A stretch of 64,000 bases of DNA from Rhizobacter sp. SG703 (lineage in GTDB: Bacteria; Pseudomonadota; Gammaproteobacteria; Burkholderiales; Burkholderiaceae_C), in assembly GCF_012275445.1 (NCBI RefSeq), contig NZ_JAAZQK010000010.1, positions 1 through 64,000 of the forward strand. The letters are read 5' to 3'. The notes beneath the pieces are model-generated. The model did not search any database and was not told where the DNA came from. It was given only the letters and a program-made list of their open reading frames with translations. Position 1 is the first letter of the stretch, and every line of letters begins with the position of its first letter. Made by a program: the position numbers and the translations under genes. Positions 43,503-52,275 of the stretch are shown piece after piece.

Positions 43503-44270
43503 GTGAAGCTCCAGCTGCTGTCCGACCTCCACCAGGAGACCGAGAGCTTTGCCCCCGAGCCCGCACCCGACGCCGAACTGCTGGTGCTGGCGGGCGACAT
43601 CGACAGCACCTGGAAGGCATTCGACGCCTTTCGCGGCTGGCCGGTGCCGATCATTTTCGTCGCCGGCAACCACGAATTCGACGGCCGCGAGCTGAACGAT
43701 GCCTGGCCGGCGCTGCGCGCGCGCTGCGAATCGCTCGGCATCACGATGCTGGAGCGCGAGACCTGCGTGCGCAGCGGCGCCGACGGCCGGCGTATCCGCT
43801 TCGCCGGCACGGTGCGCTGGTGCGATTTCGACCTGTTCGGCGAAGCGCAGCGCGACAAGTCGATGCGCGCCGGCTCGTACTTCATGAAGGTGCAGCGCTC
43901 GACGCTGAACGGCGAGGTGTTCGCCGCGCCGCAGGTGCGCGACGAAGCGCTGGCCTGCCGCGCCTGGCTGGCCGACACGCTGGCCGCGCCGGACGATGCC
44001 GACGCGACGGTGGTCATCACGCACTTCGGCCCGAGCCTGCGCAGTGCCGACCCGCGCTACGGCAGCCAGGCCGGCACCGCGAGCTTCTGCAACGCCGACG
44101 ACGACCTGCTGCCCGGCGCCGACCTGTGGATCCACGGGCATGTGCACTGCCGGCACGACTACACCGTGGCGCATGCCGGCGGCACGACGCGCGTCGTCTG
44201 CAACGCGCGCGGCCACACGAAGCGCGGCGAGAGCGCGGGCTACGACGCGCTGCGGGTGATCGCCGTTTGA
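43503..44270 (+). CDS. Calcineurin-like metallophosphoesterase
   Basis: 255 residues. The metal-binding motifs run in order: LLSDLHQE at 5-12, LAGDID at about 34, VAGNHE at about 58, VITHFGP at about 177 and IHGHVHCRHDY at about 208. This is the full set for a two-metal phosphoesterase. The substrate is unknown. The GTG is four bases after the UPF0149 gene, so the two are probably co-transcribed. Confidence 0.88.
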   Translation: MKLQLLSDLHQETESFAPEPAPDAELLVLAGDIDSTWKAFDAFRGWPVPIIFVAGNHEFDGRELNDAWPALRARCESLGITMLERETCVRSGADGRRIRFAGTVRWCDFDLFGEAQRDKSMRAGSYFMKVQRSTLNGEVFAAPQVRDEALACRAWLADTLAAPDDADATVVITHFGPSLRSADPRYGSQAGTASFCNADDDLLPGADLWIHGHVHCRHDYTVAHAGGTTRVVCNARGHTKRGESAGYDALRVIAV

Positions 44271-44531
44271 GCGGAGGCTGCGCTCGGGATCGTGGAATCG
44301 GGGCGTCCCGTCTTGATGCCGAAGGCACTGAGCATTTTCAGAAAGACAGGGATTTGATATCCGCAGTGCCATGGCAATCGCGCATTCCTCCTCCCGGCCC
44401 GGCAGGCGCTTGAAAGGGTCCAGCACATTTTTTGGAGACAGAAGCCGTGCGTTCGACCGTGCCGTCTTGAAGTATTTCGAGCCGAACGCCTTCTTTCCAA
44501 AGTCGTATACCTTCTTGACTACCTCGACCAC
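44271..44531 (-). pseudogene. Low-GC gene remnant
   Basis: A visibly AT-richer patch. On the minus strand the frame from GTG at 44531 reads VVKKVYDFGKKAFGSKYFKT and LLSPKNVLDPFKRLPG, then NPCLSENAQCLRHQDGTPRF, then runs on without a stop into the antisense of the phosphoesterase gene. The lysine-rich, low-GC stretch looks like real protein of foreign origin that has lost its proper end. No family recognised; it could be a toxin tail fragment. Confidence 0.35.
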
Positions 44532-44597
44532 GCGGTTCCGTGCACTTGCATGAAATCCGCAAGCAGCAGCCGGCCGCAGTTCAACCCATCAAGCGGC

Positions 44598-44813
44598 TCA
44601 CCGGCTGCGCGACGTGATGCGGCTCATCCACTGCAGCGGTGCCGGTGCGGTCGCGCCCGGCGAGAACGCGTCGAGCTCGCTGTCGCGCGGCGGCGACAGG
44701 CTCATGTCGAGCCCGAACGCGGTGCCGTAGTCGGCTGCCTCGGGTTCCACCTGGCGCGGCGCGCGTCGCGGGGCCAGCGATGCCAGCCAGGACCATCCGG
44801 ATGCCAGGTTCAT
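44598..44813 (-). CDS. Small hypothetical protein
   Basis: 71 residues, beginning MNLASGWSWLASLAPRRAP, with an acidic middle (EPEAADYGTAFGLDM). I recognise no family. The coding bias is G/C at third positions, as in true genes here. It lies 104 bases downstream of argP on the same strand and may be a separate transcript. Confidence 0.45.
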   Translation of the reverse strand: MNLASGWSWLASLAPRRAPRQVEPEAADYGTAFGLDMSLSPPRDSELDAFSPGATAPAPLQWMSRITSRSR

Positions 44814-44917
44814 GATGCGGCTCCACGAGTGCTTGTGACATTCAGTGTCGGATGCCACCTGCTGTTGCTGAAGCTCGAAATGAAGCACGCGAACGGTGCA
44901 GTTCGCGCCGCCGTGGT

Positions 44918-45838
44918 TCAAGTCACATCCAGCACCGCGCACGCGCCGGCCAGCAGCGCGTCGCCGACCCGGTCGAGCAGCCCGACGCGCGCCGACGGCG
45001 CCGCGCCGTCCGGGCCGAGCTTCCATTGGTGCCAGAACAGTCGCACCGCCAGCCGGTCGTCCGGCCGCAGTGCGACGAGTGCACCGCTGTCGAGCAGCGG
45101 CCGCGCCTGCAGTTCCGGCACGACGCCGATGCCCCAGCCCATCGCCGCCGCCCGCACATAGGCCTCGGACGACGGCACGTAGCGCTCGCTGAGCCGCGGC
45201 TGGCGCACGCCGAAGGCCTTCGACACCCATTGCTGCTGCATGTCGTCCTTGCGGTTGAAGATCAGGAACGGCACCTGCGCGAAGTTCGCTCGCGTCAGCC
45301 CCTGCGGCAAGGCCTCGGCGATGAAGCCGGGGCTCGCGACCGCGGTGTAGTGCATCGCGCCCAGCGGCACGACGCGGCAGCCGCGCAGCGCCTCGCTGAC
45401 GCTGGTCACGCAGCCGAGCACCGCGCCCTGGCGCAGCCAGTCGTGCGTGAAGTCCTGGTCGTCGACCACCAGCTCCAGCGACAGGCCTTCGTGCACCAGT
45501 GCATCGAGCGCCGGCAGCACCCAGGTCGCGAGGCTGTCGGCATTCACCGCGATCGGCAGGCGCTGGTCGAACGCCGGCGCCTCGCCCAGTTCCTGCGCCA
45601 GGTCGGCCCGCATCGCCTGCAGTTGCCGGGCGAAGCGCAGCAGCAGCTTGCCAGGCTCGGTCAGCCGCAGCGGGCGCGAGCGCACCACCAGCGGCTGGCC
45701 GACCTGCAGCTCCAGCGTGCGCAACCGCTGCGAGACGGCCGATTGCGTGATCGCCAGGCGCTGCGCCGCCCGTTCGAAGCTGGCGGCGTCGGCCAGCGCA
45801 GCCAGCGCATCGAGCGCGGCGGGGTCCAGGTCTTTCAT
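44918..45838 (-). CDS. argP: LysR-family regulator ArgP (lysine/arginine-responsive)
   Basis: 306 residues of the ArgP/IciA/LysG branch. The HTH LADAASFERAAQRLAITQSAVSQRLRTLE lies at about 16-44. The effector domain contains DQDFTHDWLRQGAVLGCVTS and FLIFNRKDD, typical of the branch. ArgP activates the basic amino-acid exporter gene; here that gene is divergent, 103 bases away, exactly as in ArgP-ArgO or LysG-LysE pairs. Confidence 0.93.
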   Translation of the reverse strand: MKDLDPAALDALAALADAASFERAAQRLAITQSAVSQRLRTLELQVGQPLVVRSRPLRLTEPGKLLLRFARQLQAMRADLAQELGEAPAFDQRLPIAVNADSLATWVLPALDALVHEGLSLELVVDDQDFTHDWLRQGAVLGCVTSVSEALRGCRVVPLGAMHYTAVASPGFIAEALPQGLTRANFAQVPFLIFNRKDDMQQQWVSKAFGVRQPRLSERYVPSSEAYVRAAAMGWGIGVVPELQARPLLDSGALVALRPDDRLAVRLFWHQWKLGPDGAAPSARVGLLDRVGDALLAGACAVLDVT

Positions 45839-45941
45839 AAGCCATGCTAATGCAAGCCGAGAAATATGAATCCTCCTTCATGGATTCATCGGGCTTGCCG
45901 ACAATCCGACGGCCCGCTGTTGCCCACCAGAATCCGCACCG

Positions 45942-46571
45942 ATGCCCATGCCCACCGATCTCTCCGCCGCATTCGCCCAAGGCTGGCTGATGACCGCCGG
46001 GCTGATCGTCGCGATCGGTGCGCAGAACGCGCTGGTGTTGCGCCAGGGGCTGGCGCGGGCCCATGTCGGGCCGGTGGTCGCGCTGTGCACCGCGTCCGAC
46101 TGGCTGCTGATCCTGCTCGGCGTGTTCGGGCTCGGCGCCGCGGTGCAATCGATGCCGGTGCTGCTGCAGGTGCTGCGCTACGGTGGCGCGGCGTTTCTGT
46201 GCCTGTACGGCCTGCGCGCGGCGCGCCAGGCCTGGCGCGGCGCCGAAACCGGGCTGCAGGCCCGGGCCGGCGCCGGCAGCCTGGGCGCCACGGTGGCCAG
46301 CGTGCTGGCGATGACCTACCTGAACCCGCATGTCTACCTCGACACCGTGCTGCTGCTCGGCACGGTCGGTGCGCAGCAGCCGGGCGACGGCCGCTTCGCC
46401 TTCGCGGTCGGCGCGGGTCTTGCGTCGCTGATGTGGTTCGTGACGCTGGGCTATGGTGCCGCAGCGGCCTCGCGCTGGCTGCAGCGCCCGGCGGTGTGGC
46501 GGGCGATCGACGCCAGCGTCGCGGTGGTGATGTTCTGCGTGGCGGCCCAGCTGTTGTGGCGCCCGCTCTGA
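45942..46571 (+). CDS. argO: LysE/ArgO-family basic amino-acid exporter
   Basis: 209-residue inner-membrane exporter of lysine/arginine with about six segments. The family start FAQGWLMTAGLIVAIGAQNALVLRQGL is present, and the AMTYLNPHVYLDTVLLLG motif contains the conserved Asn-Pro-His. Divergent from argP. dadA follows after 19 bases and may be in the same operon. The gene could equally be named lysE. Confidence 0.92.
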   Translation: MPMPTDLSAAFAQGWLMTAGLIVAIGAQNALVLRQGLARAHVGPVVALCTASDWLLILLGVFGLGAAVQSMPVLLQVLRYGGAAFLCLYGLRAARQAWRGAETGLQARAGAGSLGATVASVLAMTYLNPHVYLDTVLLLGTVGAQQPGDGRFAFAVGAGLASLMWFVTLGYGAAAASRWLQRPAVWRAIDASVAVVMFCVAAQLLWRPL

Positions 46572-46590
46572 CAGGGCCGAAGGAGCTTCA

Positions 46591-47898
46591 ATGAAAGTCG
46601 TCGTGTTGGGTGCCGGGATCATCGGCGTGAGCACTGCCTGGTACCTGCTGGAGCAGGGCCACGAGGTCACCGTGGTCGACCGCCAGAGAGATGCAGCGCT
46701 GGAAACCAGCTTCGCCAATGGCGCACAGATCTCGGTCAGCTTCTGCGAGCCGTGGGCGAATGCCGGCGCGCCGCTGAAGGTGTTGAAGTGGCTGGCGCGC
46801 GACGACGCGCCGCTGCTGTTCCGCCCGAAGCTCGATCCGCACCAATGGCGCTGGGGCCTGAGTTTCCTGCTGCAGTGCAACGATGCGGCCTTCGAGCGCA
46901 ACGTCGCGCAGCTGGTGGCGCTGGGCCGCTACAGCCACGAATCGCTGAAGGCGCTGGTCGCGCAGACCGGCATCCAGTACGACCGGCTGGAGCGCGGCAT
47001 CCTGCACTTCTTCTCGACGCAGCAGGAATTCGACGAAGGCGCGGCCGGCGCCGAGCTGATGCGCCACCATGGCGTCGACCGCCGGGTGCTGTCGCGCGAC
47101 GAGGTGCTGAAGGTCGAGCCGGCGCTGCGGGGTTTCGCGAACGGCATCGCCGGCGGCACCTTCACGCCGAGCGATGAATCGGGCGACGCGCGGGTCTTCA
47201 CGCAGCAGTTGGCGCTGCGCTGCCAGCAGCGCGGCGCGACCTTCCTGTACGAGCACGACATCGCCGGCATCGAAGCGGCCGGCGGTGCTGTGCGATCGGT
47301 GCAGCTGCGCTCGCTGCAGACCGGCGAACGCCGCACGCTGACCGCCGACAGCTTCGTCGCCGCGATGGGCAGCTTCACCGCGCCGCTGCTGCGGCCGCTG
47401 GGCATTTACCTGAACATCTACCCGGCCAAGGGCTACTCGGCAACGCTGGCGCTGAAGCGCCCGCAGGACGCGAGCGTGGTCAGCATGATCGACGACGCCC
47501 GCAAGATCGCGATCAGCCGGCTCGGTGACACGATCCGCATCGCCGGCACCGCCGAGATGGCCGGCTACGACACCGGCCTGGACAGCGCGACCTCGCGCGT
47601 GCGCTGCCAGGCGCTGATCGAGCGCTACGAAGAACTGTTCCCCGGCGTGGCCGACACCAGCGTGCCGAATTTCTGGACCGGCCTGCGGCCGAGCACGCCG
47701 ACCAACGTGCCGTACATCGGGCGCAGCAAGCTCGCCAACCTGTGGATCAACGCCGGCCACGGCACGCTCGGCTGGACGCACGGTGCCGGCTCGGGCCGCG
47801 CGCTCGCCGAGCTGATGAGCGGCGTGCGGCCGGCGCTGGATTTCGGGTTCTGCGGCGAGGTGCCGGCCGGCAGCGCCACGCGGATGGTGGCGGCCTGA
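46591..47898 (+). CDS. dadA: D-amino acid dehydrogenase small subunit
   Basis: FAD-dependent enzyme deaminating D-amino acids (chiefly D-alanine) to 2-oxo acids at the inner membrane. 435 residues. FAD-binding VVLGAGIIGVSTAWYLLEQGHEV is at 3-25, SFANGAQISVSFCEPWANAGAP follows, and NLWINAGHGTLGWTHGAGSGRALAEL near the C-terminus completes the site. AAGGAG precedes the ATG. Followed by a short perfect hairpin. Confidence 0.95.
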   Translation: MKVVVLGAGIIGVSTAWYLLEQGHEVTVVDRQRDAALETSFANGAQISVSFCEPWANAGAPLKVLKWLARDDAPLLFRPKLDPHQWRWGLSFLLQCNDAAFERNVAQLVALGRYSHESLKALVAQTGIQYDRLERGILHFFSTQQEFDEGAAGAELMRHHGVDRRVLSRDEVLKVEPALRGFANGIAGGTFTPSDESGDARVFTQQLALRCQQRGATFLYEHDIAGIEAAGGAVRSVQLRSLQTGERRTLTADSFVAAMGSFTAPLLRPLGIYLNIYPAKGYSATLALKRPQDASVVSMIDDARKIAISRLGDTIRIAGTAEMAGYDTGLDSATSRVRCQALIERYEELFPGVADTSVPNFWTGLRPSTPTNVPYIGRSKLANLWINAGHGTLGWTHGAGSGRALAELMSGVRPALDFGFCGEVPAGSATRMVAA

Positions 47899-47904
47899 GG
47901 AGGC

Positions 47905-47922
47905 CGCTCCCATCCGGGAGCG
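47905..47922. terminator. Short hairpin between convergent dadA and TPR gene
   Basis: CGCTCCC pairs with GGGAGCG around ATCC, seven perfect pairs, in the 36-base gap between two convergent genes. No T-run follows on either strand, so termination strength is uncertain. Confidence 0.5.
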
Positions 47923-47934
47923 TCCGTCGACTCC

Positions 47935-48429
47935 TTACCAGCTGCCGGCAACGAACTTGTTGCCCGCCGCCTTGTAGCGCTCGATCGCCTTCTTCAGCTC
48001 GACCGTCTCGTCGCAACCAGCGCCGCACACCTTGTTCAGCGACGCGAGGCGCTGCTCGGCAGTCGGCAGGTCGCCCTTCATCAGCGCCAGCTCGCCGGAA
48101 TACTCCAGCGTGCCCTTGTGCTTCGGGTCGATGCGCAGCGCGTCGTTGTAGAACTTCTCCGAGCCGGCCAGGTCGGGCGTCTTCGCCTTGCGCAGGCTGT
48201 AGCCCATCAGGTTGTTCCAGTCGGCGCTGCCGGTGTCGTTGACCTTCTTCAGCTCGTCGATCGCGCCGCTCCAGTTCTTCGCAGCGATCTGCGCGCGCGC
48301 GGCGCCCAGCTTGTCGGCGGCCGCGGCGGCCGGCGTCGGAGCCGGCGGCGCGCTGTCGGCGGCAAAGGCGCTGCCCAGGGCCAGCGCGAGGGTCGAAAGG
48401 GTCAGCAGGCGGGCGAATGTCGTGTTCAT
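47935..48429 (-). CDS. Periplasmic TPR-repeat protein
   Basis: 164 residues with a signal peptide (FARLLTLSTLALALGSAFA-AD). About three tetratricopeptide units follow an alanine/proline linker: AQIAAKNWSGAIDELKKV, EKFYNDALRIDPKHKGTLEYSGELAL and DLPTAEQRLASL. A cysteine pair (VCGAGCDE) may form a disulphide. TPR proteins mediate protein contacts; the partner is unknown. It lies downstream of the sigma/anti-sigma pair on the same strand. Confidence 0.82.
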   Translation of the reverse strand: MNTTFARLLTLSTLALALGSAFAADSAPPAPTPAAAAADKLGAARAQIAAKNWSGAIDELKKVNDTGSADWNNLMGYSLRKAKTPDLAGSEKFYNDALRIDPKHKGTLEYSGELALMKGDLPTAEQRLASLNKVCGAGCDETVELKKAIERYKAAGNKFVAGSW

Positions 48430-48538
48430 GATCGTCAGGTCCTTTGAGCGGTGGGTTGGCAGACACCATCGTCGATGTCTTGCGGGCACTTACGGGTCGG
48501 GACGCGCCGGCGGACGCATCCGCGATTGAAAGAAATTG

Positions 48539-49279
48539 CTACCAGAGCTTCACGCACGGCCCGATCAGCACGAACGGTGCCGACGGGGCCGCACCGGCCT
48601 GTGCCGGCGCCGCCTCCAGGCTGACCGCCAAGCGTGTCACGTTGAAGAACAGCGTCTCGGAGCTGTCGGCGAGCGCCACCACGCCGCTGCCGTGGTCGGG
48701 CACGACGCCGACCGGGAACGGTGCGCTGCCGTCGCGCGGCAGCGCCCACAGCTGCGCGACGCGGCCGGCCGGCACCGCGACTGGCTGCAGCAGCTTCACG
48801 CTGAGTTGCCGGCCATGGCGCAGCGAACTCGCGAGCACCGCCGGGCGCCCTTCGGCATCGCTGAGCAGGCCGACATAGCTTTGCGGCAACGCCTCGGACG
48901 GCGGCTGCAGGCCGATCAGCCCCGGCTGCAGCCGCAGCACCGCGAGGCACAGCAGCACGCCGGTCAGCGCCCCGCCGAGCGAACGCGCCGACAGCAGGCC
49001 GGCGAGCCATGCGCCGAAGCCGCCCGCCTTCACCGCGCTTTGCGATGCCACCGGGAACAGCCGGCGTTCGAGCTGCTGCCACGTGGCCTCGCGCGGCTGC
49101 AGCGGCGGCACGGCGGCCGCGAGCACCGAGAAGCGCTGCTGCCACGCGCCGACCGCGAGCGAGGCCGCAGGGCTGGTCGCCAGCACGCGCTCGAAGCGGC
49201 GCCGCGCGCCGCCGGTCAGCGTGCCCAGCACGTACTCGCGCGCCAGCCGGTCCAGGCGCTCGGGCTGCAGGTAGTTCAT
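48539..49279 (-). CDS. Anti-sigma factor (RskA-like, membrane)
   Basis: 246 residues. The N-terminal zinc-less anti-sigma region (LDRLAREYVLGTLTGGARRRFE) is typical of RskA-type proteins. One membrane segment lies near residues 96-118 (LGGALTGVLLCLAVLRLQPG). A periplasmic RskA C-terminal domain follows (VAVPAGRVAQLWALPRDGSAPFPVG). It holds the partner sigma factor until an envelope signal. Its ATG overlaps the sigma-factor stop (ATGA). Confidence 0.9.
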   Translation of the reverse strand: MNYLQPERLDRLAREYVLGTLTGGARRRFERVLATSPAASLAVGAWQQRFSVLAAAVPPLQPREATWQQLERRLFPVASQSAVKAGGFGAWLAGLLSARSLGGALTGVLLCLAVLRLQPGLIGLQPPSEALPQSYVGLLSDAEGRPAVLASSLRHGRQLSVKLLQPVAVPAGRVAQLWALPRDGSAPFPVGVVPDHGSGVVALADSSETLFFNVTRLAVSLEAAPAQAGAAPSAPFVLIGPCVKLW

Positions 49280-49860
49280 GCACCCACCCCCGCGGCGCCG
49301 AGGCAATCCTTCAGCTTGTCGAGTCCGCGTCGCACCCAGGCCTTCGCGGTGCCGACCGGCGCGTTCAGCGCCAGCGCGATGTCGGTGTGCACCATGCCGC
49401 GGTAGTACGCGAGCGCCAGCGCCTGCCGCTGCGAGGCGTTCAGCGCCGCCATGCAGCCGTCGATGCGGGCCTTCGTCAGCCCGTCGTCCAGCAGCCGCTG
49501 CGGCTCCAGCGCCGGGTCGCCGGCCACCGCCATCGCCTCGTCGTCGAGCGCGATGGTCGAGGCGCGTTCGGTCTTGCCGGAGCGCAATGCATCGATCGCC
49601 TTGTTGCGCACGATGTTGATCAGCCAGGTCATCGGCGCCGCCACATCCGGCCGGTAGCCGGCGGCGTTGTGCCAGACGTTGATGAACGCCTCCTGCAGCA
49701 CGTCTTCGGCGCGGTCGCGGTCGTTCAGCACGCGGTACGCGACGCCCAGCAGGTGCGCGCAGGTGGCGCGGTACAGCGGCTCGAAGGCCGCGCGCTCGCG
49801 CAGCGCGATGCGGGCCAGCAGCGCGGACAGGTCGGAGGGCGGGGCGCTCGTCGGGTTCAT
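49276..49860 (-). CDS. ECF-family RNA polymerase sigma factor
   Basis: 194 residues with the two ECF regions. Sigma-2 (about 25-95) has DRAEDVLQEAFINVWHNAAGY and MTWLINIVRNKAIDALR. Sigma-4 (about 130-182) has LNASQRQALALAYYRGMVHTDIALALNAPVGTAKAWVRRGLDKL. Followed in a coupled manner by its RskA-like anti-sigma factor; an RskA partner suggests the SigK-like group. The ATG at 49860 is 55 bases from the divergent Hsp70 gene. Confidence 0.93.
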   Translation of the reverse strand: MNPTSAPPSDLSALLARIALRERAAFEPLYRATCAHLLGVAYRVLNDRDRAEDVLQEAFINVWHNAAGYRPDVAAPMTWLINIVRNKAIDALRSGKTERASTIALDDEAMAVAGDPALEPQRLLDDGLTKARIDGCMAALNASQRQALALAYYRGMVHTDIALALNAPVGTAKAWVRRGLDKLKDCLGAAGVGA

Positions 49861-49915
49861 CGCGCGGCAGTGTGCCCTACAATCCGCGCCCCCCATCCGT
49901 TGCGACCCCGCCGCC

Positions 49916-51220
49916 ATGATGTATTGCGCCATCGATTTCGGCACGTCCAACTCGGCCATCGCGATTCCCGATGGATCGCCCTCCGACGCCGGCGGCGCGA
50001 TGCGCCTGGTCGAGTTGGAGCCCGGCCAGCGCACGATGCCCACCGCCGTCTTCTATTTCGTCGACGGCGCCGAGACCAACGGCCCGCCGCGTGCGTTCGG
50101 CCGTGCGGCGCTGGCCGCCTACGTCGACGGGCTCGACGGCCGGCTGATGCGCTCGATGAAGAGCATCCTCGGCAGCAGCCTGGCCGACCAGACCACCGAC
50201 GTCGGCGGCGGGCGCGGCGTCAAGTACCTGGACATCATCGCCGGCTACCTGAAGCACCTGAAGACGCTGGCCGAGACCGAGGCGCAGTCGCCGATCCACC
50301 GTGCGGTGCTGGGACGGCCGGTGTTCTTCGTCGACGACGATCCGGTGCGCGACGCGCAGGCGCAGGCCACGCTCGCCTCCGCCGCCGCGATGGTCGGCTT
50401 CGACGAGGTGCACTTCCAGTACGAGCCGATCGCCGCGGCCTTCGACTTCGAGAGCGGCATCGACCGCGAGCAACTGGTGCTGGTGGCCGACATCGGCGGC
50501 GGCACCTCGGACTTCTCGCTGGTGCGCGTCGGCCCCGAGCGCGCGCCGCGGCTGGAACGCAAGGACGACATCCTCGCCAACCACGGCGTTCACATCGCCG
50601 GCACCGACTTCGACCGCCGCGTCGAGCTCGCCAGCATCCTGCGCGAGTTCGGCTACGGCGCGCTCGGGCCCAGCGTGGCCGGCGCGCCGGCGCGCGAGGT
50701 GCCGACCGGCGTCTACTTCGACCTCGCGACCTGGCACCTGATCAACTCGGTCTACAGCCCGCAGCGGGTCGCCGAGCTGCGCAGCATGCGCGGCTTCTAC
50801 GGCAACCCGCTGCACCACCAGCGGCTGATGACGGTGGTGACCGAGCGGCTCGGCCACGAGCTGGCGTCGCGCGCCGAGGCCGCGAAGATCAGCGTCGCCG
50901 AGGGCGGCGACACCACCATCGACCTGTCGCACGTCGAGCGCCGGCTGGAGGTGTTGCTGACCGAGCGCGAGGCGGTGCAGGCGATCGAGGGCGACATCGC
51001 GCGCATCGTCGGCGCGGCGCGCGAGACCGTGCGGCAGGCCGGGCTGCGGCCGGAGCAGGTCGACGCGCTGTACTTCACCGGCGGCTCGACCGGGCTGCGG
51101 CTGCTGGCGCAGCAGATCGCCGCGGAGTTCCCGCAGGCGCGCGCGGTGCGCGGCGACCGGTTCGCGAGCGTCGCGACCGGGCTCGGGCTGCACGCGAAGC
51201 GCTGGTTCGAACGGGCCTGA
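49916..51220 (+). CDS. yegD: Hsp70-family protein (YegD-like chaperone)
   Basis: 434 residues comprising the actin-like ATPase fold. CAIDFGTSNSAIAIP forms the phosphate-1 loop, VADIGGGTSDFSLVRV (about 197-212) the phosphate-2 loop and ALYFTGGSTGLRLLAQQI the adenosine motif. The substrate-binding domain of DnaK is missing, as in YegD. ATG at 49916 or 49919. Function in the family is not well defined. Confidence 0.9.
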   Translation: MMYCAIDFGTSNSAIAIPDGSPSDAGGAMRLVELEPGQRTMPTAVFYFVDGAETNGPPRAFGRAALAAYVDGLDGRLMRSMKSILGSSLADQTTDVGGGRGVKYLDIIAGYLKHLKTLAETEAQSPIHRAVLGRPVFFVDDDPVRDAQAQATLASAAAMVGFDEVHFQYEPIAAAFDFESGIDREQLVLVADIGGGTSDFSLVRVGPERAPRLERKDDILANHGVHIAGTDFDRRVELASILREFGYGALGPSVAGAPAREVPTGVYFDLATWHLINSVYSPQRVAELRSMRGFYGNPLHHQRLMTVVTERLGHELASRAEAAKISVAEGGDTTIDLSHVERRLEVLLTEREAVQAIEGDIARIVGAARETVRQAGLRPEQVDALYFTGGSTGLRLLAQQIAAEFPQARAVRGDRFASVATGLGLHAKRWFERA

Positions 51221-51230
51221 CCCGACGGCG

Positions 51231-51908
51231 CTAACGCCGCGGGCGGTGCGACGACCGGGGCGCCTGCGGCTGCGGCGGCAGCGGCCGCCCGACATCGGCC
51301 AGCAGCAGCGTCGCGCGCACCAGCCCTTCGACCGCCTCGCTCAGGTCGGCCGGCGGCTCCAGCGATTCGATCTCTTCGAGCAGCTCGTCGGCGTCTTCCA
51401 GATCGTCGGGGTCGAGGTGGCGGTACAGCAGCGCGAGCGGCTCGGTCAGCGCCTGCGCGTCGCCGTTCATCAGCTCCGGAAAGGCCTCCATCGCCGTCGC
51501 GAAGCCGGCCACCCACGGCAGCACCGCCTCGATGCTCGCGTCGTCTTCGTCGGACCCGTCGTCCAGCTCGAACACCCACGGGTCGAACCACTGGCGGCGT
51601 GCGATCGCATCGTTCAGCTCGGCATGGCGGCGTTGCGCCAGCTCGTGCAGCCGGCGGGCGTCGAAGTGGGCCGGCAGCGGGCGCCCGTCGACATCGGTCA
51701 GCAGCGGCAGCCAGCGCTGCGCCGGCACCCGCACCGGCTGCACCAGCACGCCGCACAGGAAGCCGTCGACCATGCTGGCGTCCAGCGGATCGAGCGGCGC
51801 CGGCACCGCATCGAGGCGGGCCTGCAGTTCGTCGATCTCGGATTCGCTCAACGGAGCGACAGGCGCGTGCGTGCGCGCGGGCGGACGGCGATGGGAGGGC
51901 GGGTGCAT
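51231..51908 (-). CDS. UPF0149-family protein without SEC-C
   Basis: 225 residues. The core LSESEIDELQARLDAVP and [25 protein letters not shown] aligns closely with the protein at 42.7 kb, so these are paralogues, but the C-terminal SEC-C zinc motif is missing and replaced by a Pro/Arg-rich tail. Convergent with the Hsp70 gene. Function unknown. Confidence 0.85.
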   Translation of the reverse strand: MHPPSHRRPPARTHAPVAPLSESEIDELQARLDAVPAPLDPLDASMVDGFLCGVLVQPVRVPAQRWLPLLTDVDGRPLPAHFDARRLHELAQRRHAELNDAIARRQWFDPWVFELDDGSDEDDASIEAVLPWVAGFATAMEAFPELMNGDAQALTEPLALLYRHLDPDDLEDADELLEEIESLEPPADLSEAVEGLVRATLLLADVGRPLPPQPQAPRSSHRPRR

Positions 51909-52185
51909 CGGCGGATTGTCGCGCTGCGCGGTGTGAACGCCACGCCACAGCTTCATTCGCGATGCGAACGCACGAAAACGCATGCGAACTTTTACGGTCA
52001 CTTCGGTCACTTGCGATGGGCACCGCTGCACCCGCCATTGAAGTGCGGGAACCGCGCCAACCCGCGCCAATGCTGGCTTTGCGGCGCATGGCGGCAGGTC
52101 GACCGAGCACCCCGTGCCACAAGTGCCGTGAAAACGTTTCCCCCGTATTGGGGATGGCCCAAACGATTTCGTGCCCTCTATAGTG

Positions 52186-52275
52186 GCCCCAGGCTGTCAC
52201 CTGACGCAACGATCCCAACGACGTCCTCTCTCTTGAGGACTTCCAGCCCACCCTTCACAGGGTGGGCTTTTTTTT
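52186..52275 (+). ncRNA. Candidate small RNA
   Basis: A TATAGT hexamer (52179-52184) stands where a -10 box would, without a clear -35. The following 90 bases contain a hairpin GTCCTC-TCTCTT-GAGGAC (52223-52240) and end in a perfect terminator. No plus-strand coding frame fits, and the nearest plus-strand gene ends about 1 kb upstream with a reversed gene in between. The CU-rich loop could pair with ribosome-binding sites. Existence and ends are inferred. Confidence 0.5.
52246..52275 (+). terminator. Strong rho-independent terminator
   Basis: GCCCACCC and GGGTGGGC pair perfectly around TTCACA, followed by eight T's. It is oriented only for the plus strand, which has no upstream gene. Confidence 0.88.

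Noticed and set aside
44371..44553. 60-codon plus-strand frame in the AT-rich patch
   Set aside because: No ribosome site or motif; the minus-strand frame looks more protein-like.
49283..50043. Longer sigma-factor start upstream of 49860
   Set aside because: The extension would run antisense into the Hsp70 gene; the ECF domain begins right after the ATG at 49860.
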